Of a stretch of DNA of 23,898 nucleotides, positions 15,083 through 23,863 are shown in pieces. Position numbers and translations under genes: made by a program. Position 1 is the first letter of the stretch. Each line of letters begins with the position of its first letter. Below the pieces are notes generated by a model. That model was not told the origin of the DNA. It was given only the letters and a program-made list of their open reading frames with translations, and did not search any database. The stretch comes from Alcaligenaceae bacterium (lineage in GTDB: Bacteria; Pseudomonadota; Gammaproteobacteria; Burkholderiales; Burkholderiaceae_B): the NCBI GenBank assembly GCA_947380655.1, contig CANCRX010000046.1, forward strand, positions 1 to 23,898, read 5' to 3'.

Positions 15083-15757
15083 ATGATTGAATTCAAGCAC
15101 GTATTTAAATCTTACGGCCGTGGTCGCAACATTCTATCCGACATCACCTTTCGTGTGACTGCTGGAGAATTCGTCTTTGTTGCGGGCCCTTCGGGCGCGG
15201 GGAAATCGACTTTACTAAAAATGATCGGTGGTCTCGAACCACCAAGCCGCGGCTCGATAGAGGTCAATGGACAGCGGCTCGATGCGTTGTCAGCACGTGC
15301 CCGACCCTATCTCAGGCGTGCAGTAGGGGTGATTTTGCAAGATACCCATCTTTTATATGATCGCAGCGCCATTAATAATGTCCTGCTACCACTTGCCGTC
15401 ACGGGACTGGCTCCCGATCTTGCACGCGCCCGCGCGCGCGCCGCGCTTGAAAAGGTCGGCTTGTCCAGTAAAGAAGACATGAATCCGATTGAGCTTTCCG
15501 GTGGGGAGCAACAACGCCTGGCGATTGCGCGCGCGATCGTCAATCGCCCCGCCATCCTGATCGCCGACGAACCCACTGCAAATCTGGACCGCGAGACTGC
15601 ACATCGAATCATGTCGGTTTTCAGAGATTTCAATCGCGTAGGTGTCACGACTCTGATTGCCTCGCACGATGAGGCATTGATGGCCGAGTACGCTAGCCGC
15701 ACGTTCAGGATTGATCCGGGCAAATTTACCGACCTTGCTGGCCGGAGCACAAAATGA
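15083..15757 (+). CDS. ftsE: Cell division ATP-binding protein FtsE
   Basis: ABC-type ATPase that, with FtsX, controls peptidoglycan hydrolases and divisome assembly at the septum. It has 224 aa from the ATG at 15083, matching the normal length of about 222 and the usual N-terminus MIEFKHVFKSY. Walker A GPSGAGKST is at 35-43, the signature LSGGEQQR at 138-145, Walker B ILIADE at 158-163 and the switch His195. A GTG at 15062 could add seven residues, but these lack homology. The ribosome site is weak. The stop overlaps the ftsX start as ATGA. A GC-alternating run encodes an ARARARAAL stretch near residue 115. Confidence 0.96.
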   Translation: MIEFKHVFKSYGRGRNILSDITFRVTAGEFVFVAGPSGAGKSTLLKMIGGLEPPSRGSIEVNGQRLDALSARARPYLRRAVGVILQDTHLLYDRSAINNVLLPLAVTGLAPDLARARARAALEKVGLSSKEDMNPIELSGGEQQRLAIARAIVNRPAILIADEPTANLDRETAHRIMSVFRDFNRVGVTTLIASHDEALMAEYASRTFRIDPGKFTDLAGRSTK

Positions 15758-16662
15758 AAACTCTGCTGCGTCAACACCGGTATGCTTTGGCCGTAACAAT
15801 CAAAAGACTGATATCACAGCCCTTTTCATCGCTTGCCAATTTATTGGTGATTGCACTCGCCTTATCTTTACCTTTACTTGGTGCGTCCTTGCTGGTTTCT
15901 GTTCAACCGGTCGCAAGGCAACTTTCGGTTACCCCTGAACTAACAGTTTTCCTGAAAATGGATTCTGCCAATGGTCAGGCGGAACAGATCGCTACCAAAA
16001 TTCGTAAAGAATACGCCGATCAAGCGGCCTCGGTTCGGGTGATGAGCAAAGACGTCGCACTCAAAGAACTCAGGACCAACCCAGCCTGGGAGCAGGCTCT
16101 GAAAGTGCTGCCCGGCAATCCGCTACCTGACGCCGTGGTTGTCACGCTTACTCCAGGCGATGATCTGGCGCTCAGAGCTGACAAGCTGGCCCATGCCTGG
16201 CGGACTTGGCCAGGCGTTGAGTTAGTTCAGCTCGACAGTGCCTGGGTTCAACGGCTCGAAGCGCTGCTTCGCTTTGCACGTATCGGCTTGTTGTTGTTGG
16301 CTTTAAGTGTGGCGCTGGTTGTGCTGGCAACCGTGTTCAATACCGTCAGAATGCAGGCCCTGTCGCAACGCGAAGAAATCGGAGTTGCCAGACTTGTCGG
16401 CGCAACGGAATCGTTCGTACGCAGGCCCTTTCTTTATTTGGGTGCGATGACTTGCAGTCTCGCGGCACTGATTGGCATCGGCATCGCTCGCTTAGCGCTC
16501 GTACCACTGAACAATGCCTTATCCAGTCTCGCGCGCAGCTATGACGCCGATTTTGCACTCGCACTGCCACCGACAACGATGCTCATACTAGCAGTCATCG
16601 TGGTTGCTGCATTGGGTGCGCTCTCGGCTCGCTGGTCTGTCCAGCGCAACACGCGTTTTTAA
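15754..16662 (+). CDS. ftsX: Cell division protein FtsX
   Basis: Inner-membrane partner of FtsE, 302 aa, in the normal range. A cytoplasmic N-terminus is followed by a first helix around residues 27-48 (LANLLVIALALSLPLLGASL) and a periplasmic domain (about 50-165). That domain includes LTVFLKMDSANGQAEQIA and LPGNPLPDAVVVTL, the latter matching the conserved NPLPD segment of FtsX. Three C-terminal helices carry the MacB/FtsX-type segment TVRMQALSQREEIGVARLVG. The ATGA overlap with ftsE implies coupled translation. The periplasmic domain is expected to recruit an activator such as EnvC. Confidence 0.96.
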   Translation: MKTLLRQHRYALAVTIKRLISQPFSSLANLLVIALALSLPLLGASLLVSVQPVARQLSVTPELTVFLKMDSANGQAEQIATKIRKEYADQAASVRVMSKDVALKELRTNPAWEQALKVLPGNPLPDAVVVTLTPGDDLALRADKLAHAWRTWPGVELVQLDSAWVQRLEALLRFARIGLLLLALSVALVVLATVFNTVRMQALSQREEIGVARLVGATESFVRRPFLYLGAMTCSLAALIGIGIARLALVPLNNALSSLARSYDADFALALPPTTMLILAVIVVAALGALSARWSVQRNTRF

Positions 16663-16686
16663 CCGCACAAACCGCCAGATACGCCC

Positions 16687-17769
16687 ATGAAAATCGCAGC
16701 CCCTTTGGTTGCCTGGCAACGTTCGCAAGGCCGCCAGGGTTTGCCATGGCAACAAACGCGCGATCCTTACCGCGTCTGGCTATCAGAGATCATGCTGCAG
16801 CAGACGCAAGTCACTGCCGTCATCCCCTATTATCAAAAATTCCTCGCAAGCTTTCCTGATGTAGCGAGCCTCGCGCAAGCGCCTTCAGAACAAGTGATGG
16901 CACACTGGGCAGGCCTGGGCTATTACGCACGCGCCCGCAACCTGCATGCTTGTGCCCAACGCGTGATGCAGGAGTGGGCAGGAAATTTTCCGCCCGATTC
17001 AGCAGGACTCGCGACCTTGCCCGGCATTGGTCCCTCCACTGCAGCAGCCATTGCAGCGTTTTGTTATGGCGAACGCGCAGCGATTCTGGATGGCAACGTC
17101 AAACGCGTTTTATCCAGATACTTTGCAATTGATGGCGACCCCACTACTCGCGCGACAGAACAAAAACTATGGCAACTCGCTCGAAGCGAAGTACCCAGTG
17201 CGGCTCAATTACGGCGAGACCCGATGGTCATGACCGCCTATACACAAGGGCAGATGGATTTGGGAGCAACGTTGTGCACACGTGCTCGCCCCCAATGCAA
17301 AATATGCCCACTGCAAAAAGGCTGTTTGGCTTATGCTCAAGGTCGAACAGATGAACTGCCCTGGCCACGGACAAAAAAAATCCTGCCCGAGCGAAGCACC
17401 TGCATGCTGATCGCTTGTCATCAAAACAAAGTATTGCTTCAACGCAGACCTGATTCCGGCATATGGGGTGGTTTATGGAGCCTGCCTGAGTTTGATTCGG
17501 GGCTTAGTCCACAAGATGGCTGTGCATACCTAGGCGTAAGCGTCGGCAAAATTCAGAGCCTCTCAGCATTTCTGCATACGTTTACTCATTACCGACTGAC
17601 TATCGAGCCCATATTGGCCCATGTACGCTCAACAAAAATTTCTGCGGATACCCGTATTGATATGAGTCAGTCCGAATGGATACAGATCGGACAACTATCA
17701 ACACTCGGGATGCCAGCTCCCGTAAGAAAACTACTCGATGGACTACTCGCCGATCATCTGCTGCGTTAA
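16687..17769 (+). CDS. mutY: Adenine DNA glycosylase MutY
   Basis: Removes adenine mispaired with 8-oxoguanine or guanine. It has 360 aa. The catalytic Glu35 lies in WLSEIMLQQTQV, and a helix-hairpin-helix LPGIGPSTAAAIAAFCYG occupies about 111-128. The catalytic Asp135 is in AAILDGNVKRVLSRYF. The 4Fe-4S loop is C197-x6-C204-x2-C207-x5-C213. From about residue 230 a C-terminal NUDIX-like domain (SGIWGGLWSLPEFD, then FTHYRLTIEP) recognises 8-oxoG. It starts 24 bases after ftsX on the same strand. Its stop overlaps the convergent rodA stop: both use the shared TTAA at 17766-17769. Confidence 0.97.
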   Translation: MKIAAPLVAWQRSQGRQGLPWQQTRDPYRVWLSEIMLQQTQVTAVIPYYQKFLASFPDVASLAQAPSEQVMAHWAGLGYYARARNLHACAQRVMQEWAGNFPPDSAGLATLPGIGPSTAAAIAAFCYGERAAILDGNVKRVLSRYFAIDGDPTTRATEQKLWQLARSEVPSAAQLRRDPMVMTAYTQGQMDLGATLCTRARPQCKICPLQKGCLAYAQGRTDELPWPRTKKILPERSTCMLIACHQNKVLLQRRPDSGIWGGLWSLPEFDSGLSPQDGCAYLGVSVGKIQSLSAFLHTFTHYRLTIEPILAHVRSTKISADTRIDMSQSEWIQIGQLSTLGMPAPVRKLLDGLLADHLLR

Positions 17770-18902
17770 GTCACCGGTGGACGATACTTACTGATACTCA
17801 TCAGCATCCCACAGGCAATACCAATCGTCAGTAGCGCCGTGCCACCATAGCTTAGCAATGGCAGAGGGACGCCTACAACCGGCAAAATTCCGGTCACCAT
17901 TCCAATATTCACAAAGACATAGATGAACAACACCATCGTGATGCTACCGGCGAGTAATCGGCTGAAATGGGTCGGCGCTCGCACAGCAATTGTGAGACCG
18001 CGCGCGAGTAACAACAAATAAAGCAGGAGCAAGGTAATCCCGCCATAGAGTCCAAATTCCTCAGAGAACACAGCAAAAATAAAATCTGTCGTGCGTTCAG
18101 GAATAAAGTCCAGATGGGTCTGCGTACCGTTCATATAGCCCTTGCCATATACGCCTCCAGAGCCTACGGCGATCGTAGACTGGATCGTGTGAAACCCTTT
18201 ACCTAATGGGTCTGTGCTGGGATCGAGCAGCGTGCAAATACGGTGTTTTTGATAATCATGCAAAACCACCCAGTCAAAATCATCATCACATAAATCATCC
18301 TGGTATGCCACGATCGAACCCACACCAATCACCCCGGCAATCACAACAGGCAACAGCAATTTAAAAGACAACCCGGCAAAATAAATCACGCAAAACCCAG
18401 CACCGAATACTAGCAGTGCGGTGCCAAGATCTGGCTGCTTGATAATCAATAAACAAGGCACAATCAACAAGAGCACCGCTACGAAAAAATCCAAGATCGT
18501 CATCGGACCTTCTCTTTTTTGAAAATACCAGGCCAGCATTAATGGGACCGCGATTTTCATCATCTCCGATGGCTGGATACGGGTAAATCCAAGATTGAGC
18601 CATCTTGTCGCGCCTTTACTTGTATCGCCAAAAAAGAAAACACCCAGCAGCAGCAATACCCCGAGAACATAGAAAGGCACAGCGAACCGCATGATGATGT
18701 GCGGCGGCGTCAACGCCACCACCCACATCGCGCAGAGTGCAACAATGAAATTACGCGTCTGGTCGGCAAAGCGCCAGTCTGTGCCACCAACCGCCGAGTG
18801 CATCACCAGCAACCCCATAGACGCCAGGATTATCAAAATAATCATCAAGGGCCAGTCAATCGCCGCAATCACTCGCCCCAGAAACGCGAACACGTATTTC
18901 AT
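17766..18902 (-). CDS. rodA: Rod-shape determining glycosyltransferase RodA
   Basis: SEDS-family peptidoglycan polymerase of the elongasome, 378 aa, with about ten membrane helices. Family segments seen are GATRWLNLGFTRIQPSEMMK, IIKQPDLGTALLV, LLDPSTDPLGKGFHTIQSTI, AVGSGGVYGKGY and FIPERTTDFIFAVFSEEFGL. The conserved Asp273 in the ERTTDF segment is in the region of the proposed catalytic aspartate. A periplasmic loop has an acidic cluster (DDLCDDDFDW) and two Cys (205 and 223). The start overlaps the mrdA stop as ATGA (18899-18902), so RodA and its partner PBP2 are made in step. It is the last gene of the mre/mrd operon. Confidence 0.97.
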   Translation of the reverse strand: MKYVFAFLGRVIAAIDWPLMIILIILASMGLLVMHSAVGGTDWRFADQTRNFIVALCAMWVVALTPPHIIMRFAVPFYVLGVLLLLGVFFFGDTSKGATRWLNLGFTRIQPSEMMKIAVPLMLAWYFQKREGPMTILDFFVAVLLLIVPCLLIIKQPDLGTALLVFGAGFCVIYFAGLSFKLLLPVVIAGVIGVGSIVAYQDDLCDDDFDWVVLHDYQKHRICTLLDPSTDPLGKGFHTIQSTIAVGSGGVYGKGYMNGTQTHLDFIPERTTDFIFAVFSEEFGLYGGITLLLLYLLLLARGLTIAVRAPTHFSRLLAGSITMVLFIYVFVNIGMVTGILPVVGVPLPLLSYGGTALLTIGIACGMLMSISKYRPPVT

Positions 18903-20839
18903 TGCCCACCCGCTCTATTCGTCACCGGCACCGTGTCACTGGGCGCGGTGGGAGTCACGCTCGAGGAAAACGGCACGCTCGGGAGTGATTTTTTAGCATC
19001 GCGTGCAAGCCAGGCATCGAACACCTTACGTGCAACAGGCGCTGCCACGCTACCCCCCCAGCCAGCATTTTCAACAATCACAGCGATTGCGATTTTAGGA
19101 TTCACCGTTGGCGCAAACGCCATAAACAAGGCGTGATCACGCAGTCGTTCATCAATCGCGCTGGCTCGGTATTTAGCGCCACGCAAACTGTAAACCTGCG
19201 CAGTACCTGTTTTACCGGCGGCTTGATAGGGCGCGCCTGCGAACGCCTGTCTGGCCGTCCCGACTGTTGTGACATCAGCCAGCGCCCGTTTGATGAGTTG
19301 AAGATTTTCTTTTTTGAGAGGAATTTTGTACGAAGCCTCTGCAACCGTGAGGCTTTGCACACCAGTTTTTGGATTTTCTAATGCACGAACAAGGTGAGGT
19401 TTCATAAACACACCATCATTTGCTAAGACTGCAGTCGCTTGCGCAAGCTGCATCAAGGTAAAGGAGTTATACCCTTGTCCGACCGCAACGGAAATCGTTT
19501 CACCCGCATACCAGCGCTGCTGCTCACGCTTTTTATACGCCTGTCGTTTCCACTCGGTCGAAGGGAGTACACCACGCTTTTCGCCGTCGATATCAATGCC
19601 GGTCAGCTGACCAAAACCGAAGGGCTTCATAAAATCATGCAACCCGTTAACCCCTATTTCGGGGCCAAGAGAATAAAAATATGTATCAGAAGAAACAACC
19701 AATGCCTGATGCATATCAATTGAACCAAAGGCCGTCGAGCCTGAATTTCGGAAACGCTGTCCACCAAACTCAAAATACCCTGGGTCAGAAATTCGATCCG
19801 TCGCGCGGCGCTTATTGAGCTCCAGTGCAGCCAGCGCGACAAAGGGCTTGTAGGTCGAACCAATCGGGTATGTCCCAATCACTGGGCGATTAATGAGAGG
19901 ATGATCGGGCGATTCATTTAGCTGTCTCCAGCTTTCTGCATCGATCCCATCAATAAACAAATTGGGATCATAAGAAGGCTGGGATACGAACGCTAATACA
20001 TCTCCTGTCGCAGGTTCGATCGCGACCAGCGCACCACGCATATCTTTGAAGGCCTCTTCGGCAATGCGTTGCAGACCCATATCGAGTGAGAGCACAAGAT
20101 TAGAGCCAGGCACAGGATCGACTCGCTTCAGTACCCGGACAGGCTTTCCTCTAGCCGTGATCTCGAGCTCTTGCAAACCAGTCTTGCCATGCAAGGCAGT
20201 TTCGTAAGTTTTCTCTATGCCTTTTTTACCGATCACGTCGGTGCCGCGATAGTTACCGAGCTGACCGCTTTCTTCGAGAGCATTGACATCGCCCTCTGAA
20301 ATCCGACCGATGTAACCCACGACATGACCTGCGGATTTTCCCTGAGGATATTCACGCACCCAGCGGGCACGCAATTCCACACCAGGGAACCGGAAAGAGT
20401 GGGCAGAAAACCAGGCAGCTTCCGTTTCATTCAAATTATTGCGCAACACAACGCTCGCATAGCGTCCTGACTCTGTTACACGTCGTTTGAAACGCCGCTG
20501 ATCCGCAGGACTCATATACACAATCGGCATGAGTTCATTGAACAATTGGTCCAGATTGCCAGCACGCGCAGGGACAACCTCAAGCGTGTAACTTAAATAA
20601 TTTCGTGCCAAGACCTCGCCATTTCGATCAACGATTTCACCTCTGCGAGGAGGAATTGGGACGACCGCGATCCGATTGCTATCTGCACGTGCGGCCAGAC
20701 CCTCGTGGCGATCAACCTGCAGCACCCAGAAACGAATCACCAGCAAGCTAAAACAAATTACCGCAAACACCCCTGCGACGACTGCGCGCAGCAGGAATTT
20801 ATTTTTTTGCTGCAAACCTGTTTTTTTAAACTCGAACAT
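18899..20839 (-). CDS. mrdA: Penicillin-binding protein 2 (elongasome transpeptidase)
   Basis: Monofunctional class B PBP that crosslinks new peptidoglycan during rod elongation, 646 aa. There is a short cytoplasmic tail and one N-terminal membrane anchor (about 17-40). The pedestal domain contains PPRRGEIVDRNGEVLARN, and the transpeptidase domain carries the three active-site motifs: S328-TYK331 (in GSTYKPF), SSD at 383-385 and KTG at 543-545 (AGKTGTAQV). Ser328 is the acylated nucleophile. Length and motif spacing are normal for PBP2. It starts 12 bases after mreD and overlaps rodA by 4 bases. No unusual substitution around the motifs was noticed. Confidence 0.97.
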   Translation of the reverse strand: MFEFKKTGLQQKNKFLLRAVVAGVFAVICFSLLVIRFWVLQVDRHEGLAARADSNRIAVVPIPPRRGEIVDRNGEVLARNYLSYTLEVVPARAGNLDQLFNELMPIVYMSPADQRRFKRRVTESGRYASVVLRNNLNETEAAWFSAHSFRFPGVELRARWVREYPQGKSAGHVVGYIGRISEGDVNALEESGQLGNYRGTDVIGKKGIEKTYETALHGKTGLQELEITARGKPVRVLKRVDPVPGSNLVLSLDMGLQRIAEEAFKDMRGALVAIEPATGDVLAFVSQPSYDPNLFIDGIDAESWRQLNESPDHPLINRPVIGTYPIGSTYKPFVALAALELNKRRATDRISDPGYFEFGGQRFRNSGSTAFGSIDMHQALVVSSDTYFYSLGPEIGVNGLHDFMKPFGFGQLTGIDIDGEKRGVLPSTEWKRQAYKKREQQRWYAGETISVAVGQGYNSFTLMQLAQATAVLANDGVFMKPHLVRALENPKTGVQSLTVAEASYKIPLKKENLQLIKRALADVTTVGTARQAFAGAPYQAAGKTGTAQVYSLRGAKYRASAIDERLRDHALFMAFAPTVNPKIAIAVIVENAGWGGSVAAPVARKVFDAWLARDAKKSLPSVPFSSSVTPTAPSDTVPVTNRAGGQ

Positions 20840-20851
20840 GGCGCGTGCGGA

Positions 20852-21412
20852 TTAAACCGAGTTGGCATCGGCATCGTTCATCCGATGCTGAGGCAACAAT
20901 AACAACCACCCCACTGCAGGCCAAAGTGCCGCGGTGACTAACACGCCAATGATCCAGGACCATCCAGCCCAAAAATTAGCTAGCCACGCACAGATCAGCA
21001 CACCGATCAGTTTGGCGACAAAAAAGACCGGCAGCATGTGCAAGCCTTGGCTCCAAAGGTCGAAACGCAGTAACCGACGCTGTAAAACGTTTGCGCCATA
21101 AGCGACCATCGCGTAGGTCAATGCCTGCTGTCCGAGTGGTCCAACATCATGGACATCCATCAGTAAACCAAAAATAAAAGCCACCACCATGCCTATGCGT
21201 CGCGGGTCATGGACGCACCAAAATGCAATCACCAGCAGCAATAAATCGGGTGCCACCATCCAGTTGCGCCATGGCAGCAAAGACAGCATCCAGACACCAA
21301 TAATGGTCGCCCAGATATATCTCGGACTCGTGTGATTTTCTAAGGGGTCAGGACGCACTGCGTGCGGTCGCGGCACGGGCGGACGCGTGGCGCGAGACCT
21401 TGTACTGGCCAT
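20852..21412 (-). CDS. mreD: Rod-shape determining protein MreD
   Basis: Small polytopic inner-membrane protein of the elongasome, 186 aa from the ATG at 21412. After a basic, Pro/Arg-rich cytoplasmic N-terminus of about 30 residues come about five membrane helices. MreD landmarks are LPWRNWMVAPDLLLLVIAFW, GMVVAFIFGLLMDVHDVGPL and GQQALTYAMVAYGANVLQRR. The start is fixed by the conserved region and lies one base after the mreC stop; a longer open frame to 21607 overlaps mreC and is not supported by homology. The order mreB-mreC-mreD-mrdA-rodA is the classical one. Confidence 0.94.
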   Translation of the reverse strand: MASTRSRATRPPVPRPHAVRPDPLENHTSPRYIWATIIGVWMLSLLPWRNWMVAPDLLLLVIAFWCVHDPRRIGMVVAFIFGLLMDVHDVGPLGQQALTYAMVAYGANVLQRRLLRFDLWSQGLHMLPVFFVAKLIGVLICAWLANFWAGWSWIIGVLVTAALWPAVGWLLLLPQHRMNDADANSV

Positions 21413-21413
21413 C

Positions 21414-22337
21414 TCACTTTGACTTGGTCGACGCACCGGCAGGCTCCGATTTGAGTTTGGACGAAGATGGTGAAGGTGCGACCGGAGTCTCATTACCATC
21501 CACAGGAACCTGTAAGACCAGGAAATGCCGATAACGTTCCGGATGTGATGAAGGTTGCCCTTGTGCACGCGCAAAACCGGTGGAGGAATTACGCTCGACG
21601 CTCTCAATTTTGGCTACGGCAAGTCCTGGCGGGAACACCCCACCGACTCCGCTTGTCACAAGCATGTCACCCTCTCGGATATCAGCATCACTGGAAAAAT
21701 AACGTACCTCGACTTTTCCGGGCGAAGTTGAGCCAAACGCAATTAACCGTAAACCGTTACGCAGAATTTGTACGGGAATGGATACCACCTCGTCGGTGAG
21801 CATGGCTGCCTCGGAGGACATGGGCGTCACACGAATGATCTGACCCACCACGCCGCCCTCGTCGATCACGGGCATCCCAGGAGCGATCCCTACTGTGCTG
21901 CCTTTATTGAATACCAGACGCCGGTTAAACGCATTCGCAGGTTCGTAGAGGACCTCCACCACGATGGCTGGCTGATCAACCGCTTTATCGAAGACTCCCA
22001 TCAAACGACGAAGCTGTGCGTTTTCGGCGGCAAGTTGTGCTGCGTTACTTGTGACTTGGGCGAGTTCGATGCGCTGGCGTTGCAGGCCTTCGTTTTCCGC
22101 TTTAATGGCTGCTGCCGCGCTATACCAGTCATGCACCAGAAACGTCGCATCACGTGGCAACATCACCGCTCGTTGAAAGGGGTAGAGTGCAACCGAGATC
22201 GATTGACGCAGGGGGTTGAGCGTTTTCCAGTTGGCATCGGTCACCAGCAGCGCCAAAGCCAGCAGCACCATGAGTGCGAGCCTGACTTCGGCGGCAGGGC
22301 CACGTCGGAATAACCGCAGGGTGACGTGTCGTTGCAT
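21414..22337 (-). CDS. mreC: Rod-shape determining protein MreC
   Basis: Bitopic periplasmic scaffold that activates PBP2-RodA, 307 aa. It has a cytoplasmic N-terminus, one membrane segment (about residues 20-35, ALMVLLALALLVTD), and a coiled coil (about 70-113) with repeated Gln/Glu/Leu heptads. The double beta-barrel region follows, including VVEVLYEPANAFNRRLVFNK, GSTVGIAPGMPVIDEGGVVG and DMLVTSGVGGVFPPGLAV. The C-terminal tail of about 35 residues is Pro/Ser/Lys-rich and probably disordered. It starts 14 bases after mreB and ends one base before mreD. Confidence 0.96.
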   Translation of the reverse strand: MQRHVTLRLFRRGPAAEVRLALMVLLALALLVTDANWKTLNPLRQSISVALYPFQRAVMLPRDATFLVHDWYSAAAAIKAENEGLQRQRIELAQVTSNAAQLAAENAQLRRLMGVFDKAVDQPAIVVEVLYEPANAFNRRLVFNKGSTVGIAPGMPVIDEGGVVGQIIRVTPMSSEAAMLTDEVVSIPVQILRNGLRLIAFGSTSPGKVEVRYFSSDADIREGDMLVTSGVGGVFPPGLAVAKIESVERNSSTGFARAQGQPSSHPERYRHFLVLQVPVDGNETPVAPSPSSSKLKSEPAGASTKSK

Positions 22338-22351
22338 GGAAACGCAGACGA

Positions 22352-23395
22352 CTAGTCGTTAATAAAAATAGCGCCTAGCTTTTCGAGGTGCTCGAGTGCG
22401 TCACCACATCCACGCACCACGCAGGTCAATGGATCATCAGCAACGATCACAGGCAAGCCTGTTTCTTCCTGGAGCAGACGATCCAGATCGCGCAACAAAG
22501 CACCGCCGCCCGTCAGGGAAATACCCTTGTCGGTAATATCAGCACCCAATTCAGGCGGTGTATTTTCGAGGGCGATTTTGACAGCCGAGACAATCTGATT
22601 CAGGGGATCAGTCAGAGACTCAAGAATTTCATTAGAGGAAACAGTGAAACTGCGGGGCACGCCTTCAGCCAGGTTACGCCCTTTGACTTCGATTTCACGA
22701 ATTTCTGAACCTGGAAAAGCTGAACCGATTTCTTTTTTGATTAGTTCAGCTGTGGGCTCACCGATCAGCATGCCGTAATTGCGGCGGATGTAGTTGACGA
22801 TCGCCTCATCAAATTTATCGCCGCCGACGCGCACGGAGCCTTTATAGACCATGCCGCCGAGGGAAATCACAGCAACTTCAGTTGTGCCGCCACCAATATC
22901 CACCACCATCGAGCCGCTGGCATCAGATACATTCAAGCCCGCACCGATCGCAGCAGCCATCGGCTCTTCAATCAGATAAACCTGGCTTGCACCCGCTCCA
23001 AGAGCGGATTCACGAATCGCACGTCGCTCAACCTGTGTCGAACCGCAAGGTACGCAGACAATAATCCGTGGGCTTGGCGCCAACATATTGCGGGGATGAA
23101 CCATGCGGATGAACTGCTTGAGCATCTGCTCAGTGACAGTAAAGTCAGCAATCACGCCGTCTTTCATTGGGCGGATCGCCTCGATATTTCCTGGCACGCG
23201 ACCTAACATTTGCTTGGCCTCGCGACCGACTGCCTGAATGATTTTCTTGCCGCCGGGGCCGCCATCATGACGGATCGCAACCACAGAAGGCTCGTCGAGG
23301 ACGATACCTTTGCCGCGGACATAAATCAACGTATTGGCGGTACCGAGATCGATCGCCATATCACTGGAAAAATAACTACGGAGGAATCCGAACAT
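22352..23395 (-). CDS. mreB: Rod-shape determining actin homologue MreB
   Basis: Actin-like ATPase that forms membrane-bound filaments guiding the elongasome, 347 aa, normal length. The N-terminus MFGFLRSYFSSDMAIDLGTA carries the hydrophobic membrane-binding stretch and phosphate loop 1. Other nucleotide-binding motifs are VDIGGGTTEVAVISLGG (phosphate 2) and LTGGGALLRDLDRLL (adenosine). The segments IIVCVPCGSTQVERRAIRES and IEEPMAAAIGAGL are nearly invariant in the family. It is the first gene of the five-gene mre/mrd operon and diverges from gatC across about 160 bases. Confidence 0.98.
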   Translation of the reverse strand: MFGFLRSYFSSDMAIDLGTANTLIYVRGKGIVLDEPSVVAIRHDGGPGGKKIIQAVGREAKQMLGRVPGNIEAIRPMKDGVIADFTVTEQMLKQFIRMVHPRNMLAPSPRIIVCVPCGSTQVERRAIRESALGAGASQVYLIEEPMAAAIGAGLNVSDASGSMVVDIGGGTTEVAVISLGGMVYKGSVRVGGDKFDEAIVNYIRRNYGMLIGEPTAELIKKEIGSAFPGSEIREIEVKGRNLAEGVPRSFTVSSNEILESLTDPLNQIVSAVKIALENTPPELGADITDKGISLTGGGALLRDLDRLLQEETGLPVIVADDPLTCVVRGCGDALEHLEKLGAIFIND

Positions 23396-23493
23396 GAGAG
23401 CTCAGCCTGAGAGAAAATAGACGCAGAAAATTGCGCAGGCGCTGGCGTGGAGCAAAGCTCATAACACACTGCGATCAGCCCTCTATCATAACT

Positions 23494-23499
23494 TATAAT
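23494..23499 (+). promoter_or_regulatory. Possible -10 box for gatC
   Basis: A perfect TATAAT lies 55 bases before the gatC ATG in the mreB-gatC divergent region (23396-23553). No convincing -35 is seen at 16-18 bases upstream. On the opposite strand TATGAT (23490-23485) is a candidate -10 for mreB, also without a good -35. Nothing else was recognised in this gap. Confidence 0.35.
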
Positions 23500-23553
23500 T
23501 CAGCATGATTCGCCAAATTGGCCTTATGTTTTCAATAGATTGAACCAGAACCC

Positions 23554-23862
23554 ATGGCTCTTACCGAACAAGAAGTTGCCCGCATTGCACGCCTCGCTCG
23601 CCTGCAGCTCTCAGCTGGGCAGCTTACGCAAGCACAGACCGAACTCAACGACATTCTGGGACTGATCCAGGAGCTTCAGGCAGTCGATACCACCGGTATT
23701 GAGCCTTTAGCTCACCCGCTCTCGGCGATGACGGAGGTCCATTTGCGCCTGCGCGACGACATCGTTACAGAAACCACCTCGACTGAACGACGCGAAGCCC
23801 TCATGGCTAATGCCCCTGGCAAACGCGATGGGTTGTTCCTGGTTCCCAAGGTGATTGACTGA
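23554..23862 (+). CDS. gatC: Asp-tRNA(Asn)/Glu-tRNA(Gln) amidotransferase subunit C
   Basis: Small subunit of the GatCAB amidotransferase, which converts misacylated Glu-tRNA(Gln) or Asp-tRNA(Asn) to the amidated form. It has 102 aa, the normal length. The N-terminus MALTEQEVARIARLARLQLS, the EPLAHPL segment and the C-terminal APGKRDGLFLVPKVI are conserved. GatC wraps around GatA and GatB and stabilises the complex. No strong ribosome site is visible. gatA begins one base after its stop. Divergence from mreB is typical of Burkholderiales. Confidence 0.97.
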   Translation: MALTEQEVARIARLARLQLSAGQLTQAQTELNDILGLIQELQAVDTTGIEPLAHPLSAMTEVHLRLRDDIVTETTSTERREALMANAPGKRDGLFLVPKVID

Positions 23863-23863
23863 T

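Noticed and set aside
15420..15450. Alternating GC run (CGCGCGCGC) as a possible special DNA structure
   Set aside because: It is short and explained by an Ala/Arg repeat in ftsE in a normal part of the protein.
20819..20830. Run of seven A/T at the start of mrdA as a possible slippage site
   Set aside because: The downstream frame is intact and encodes full-length PBP2; there is no alternative product in the other frames.
21413..21607. Upstream extension of the mreD frame into mreC
   Set aside because: The added 65 residues overlap mreC and bear no MreD homology; the ATG at 21412 directly after the mreC stop fits better.
21768..22313. 181-codon open frame on the plus strand opposite mreC
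   Set aside because: It lies wholly antisense to the well-supported mreC gene, has no recognisable family and no ribosome site; it is a by-product of codon bias.
23400..23415. CTCAG-CTGAG inverted repeat just before mreB
   Set aside because: Only 5-bp arms, no T-run and no supporting partner motif; expected by chance in a region of this size.
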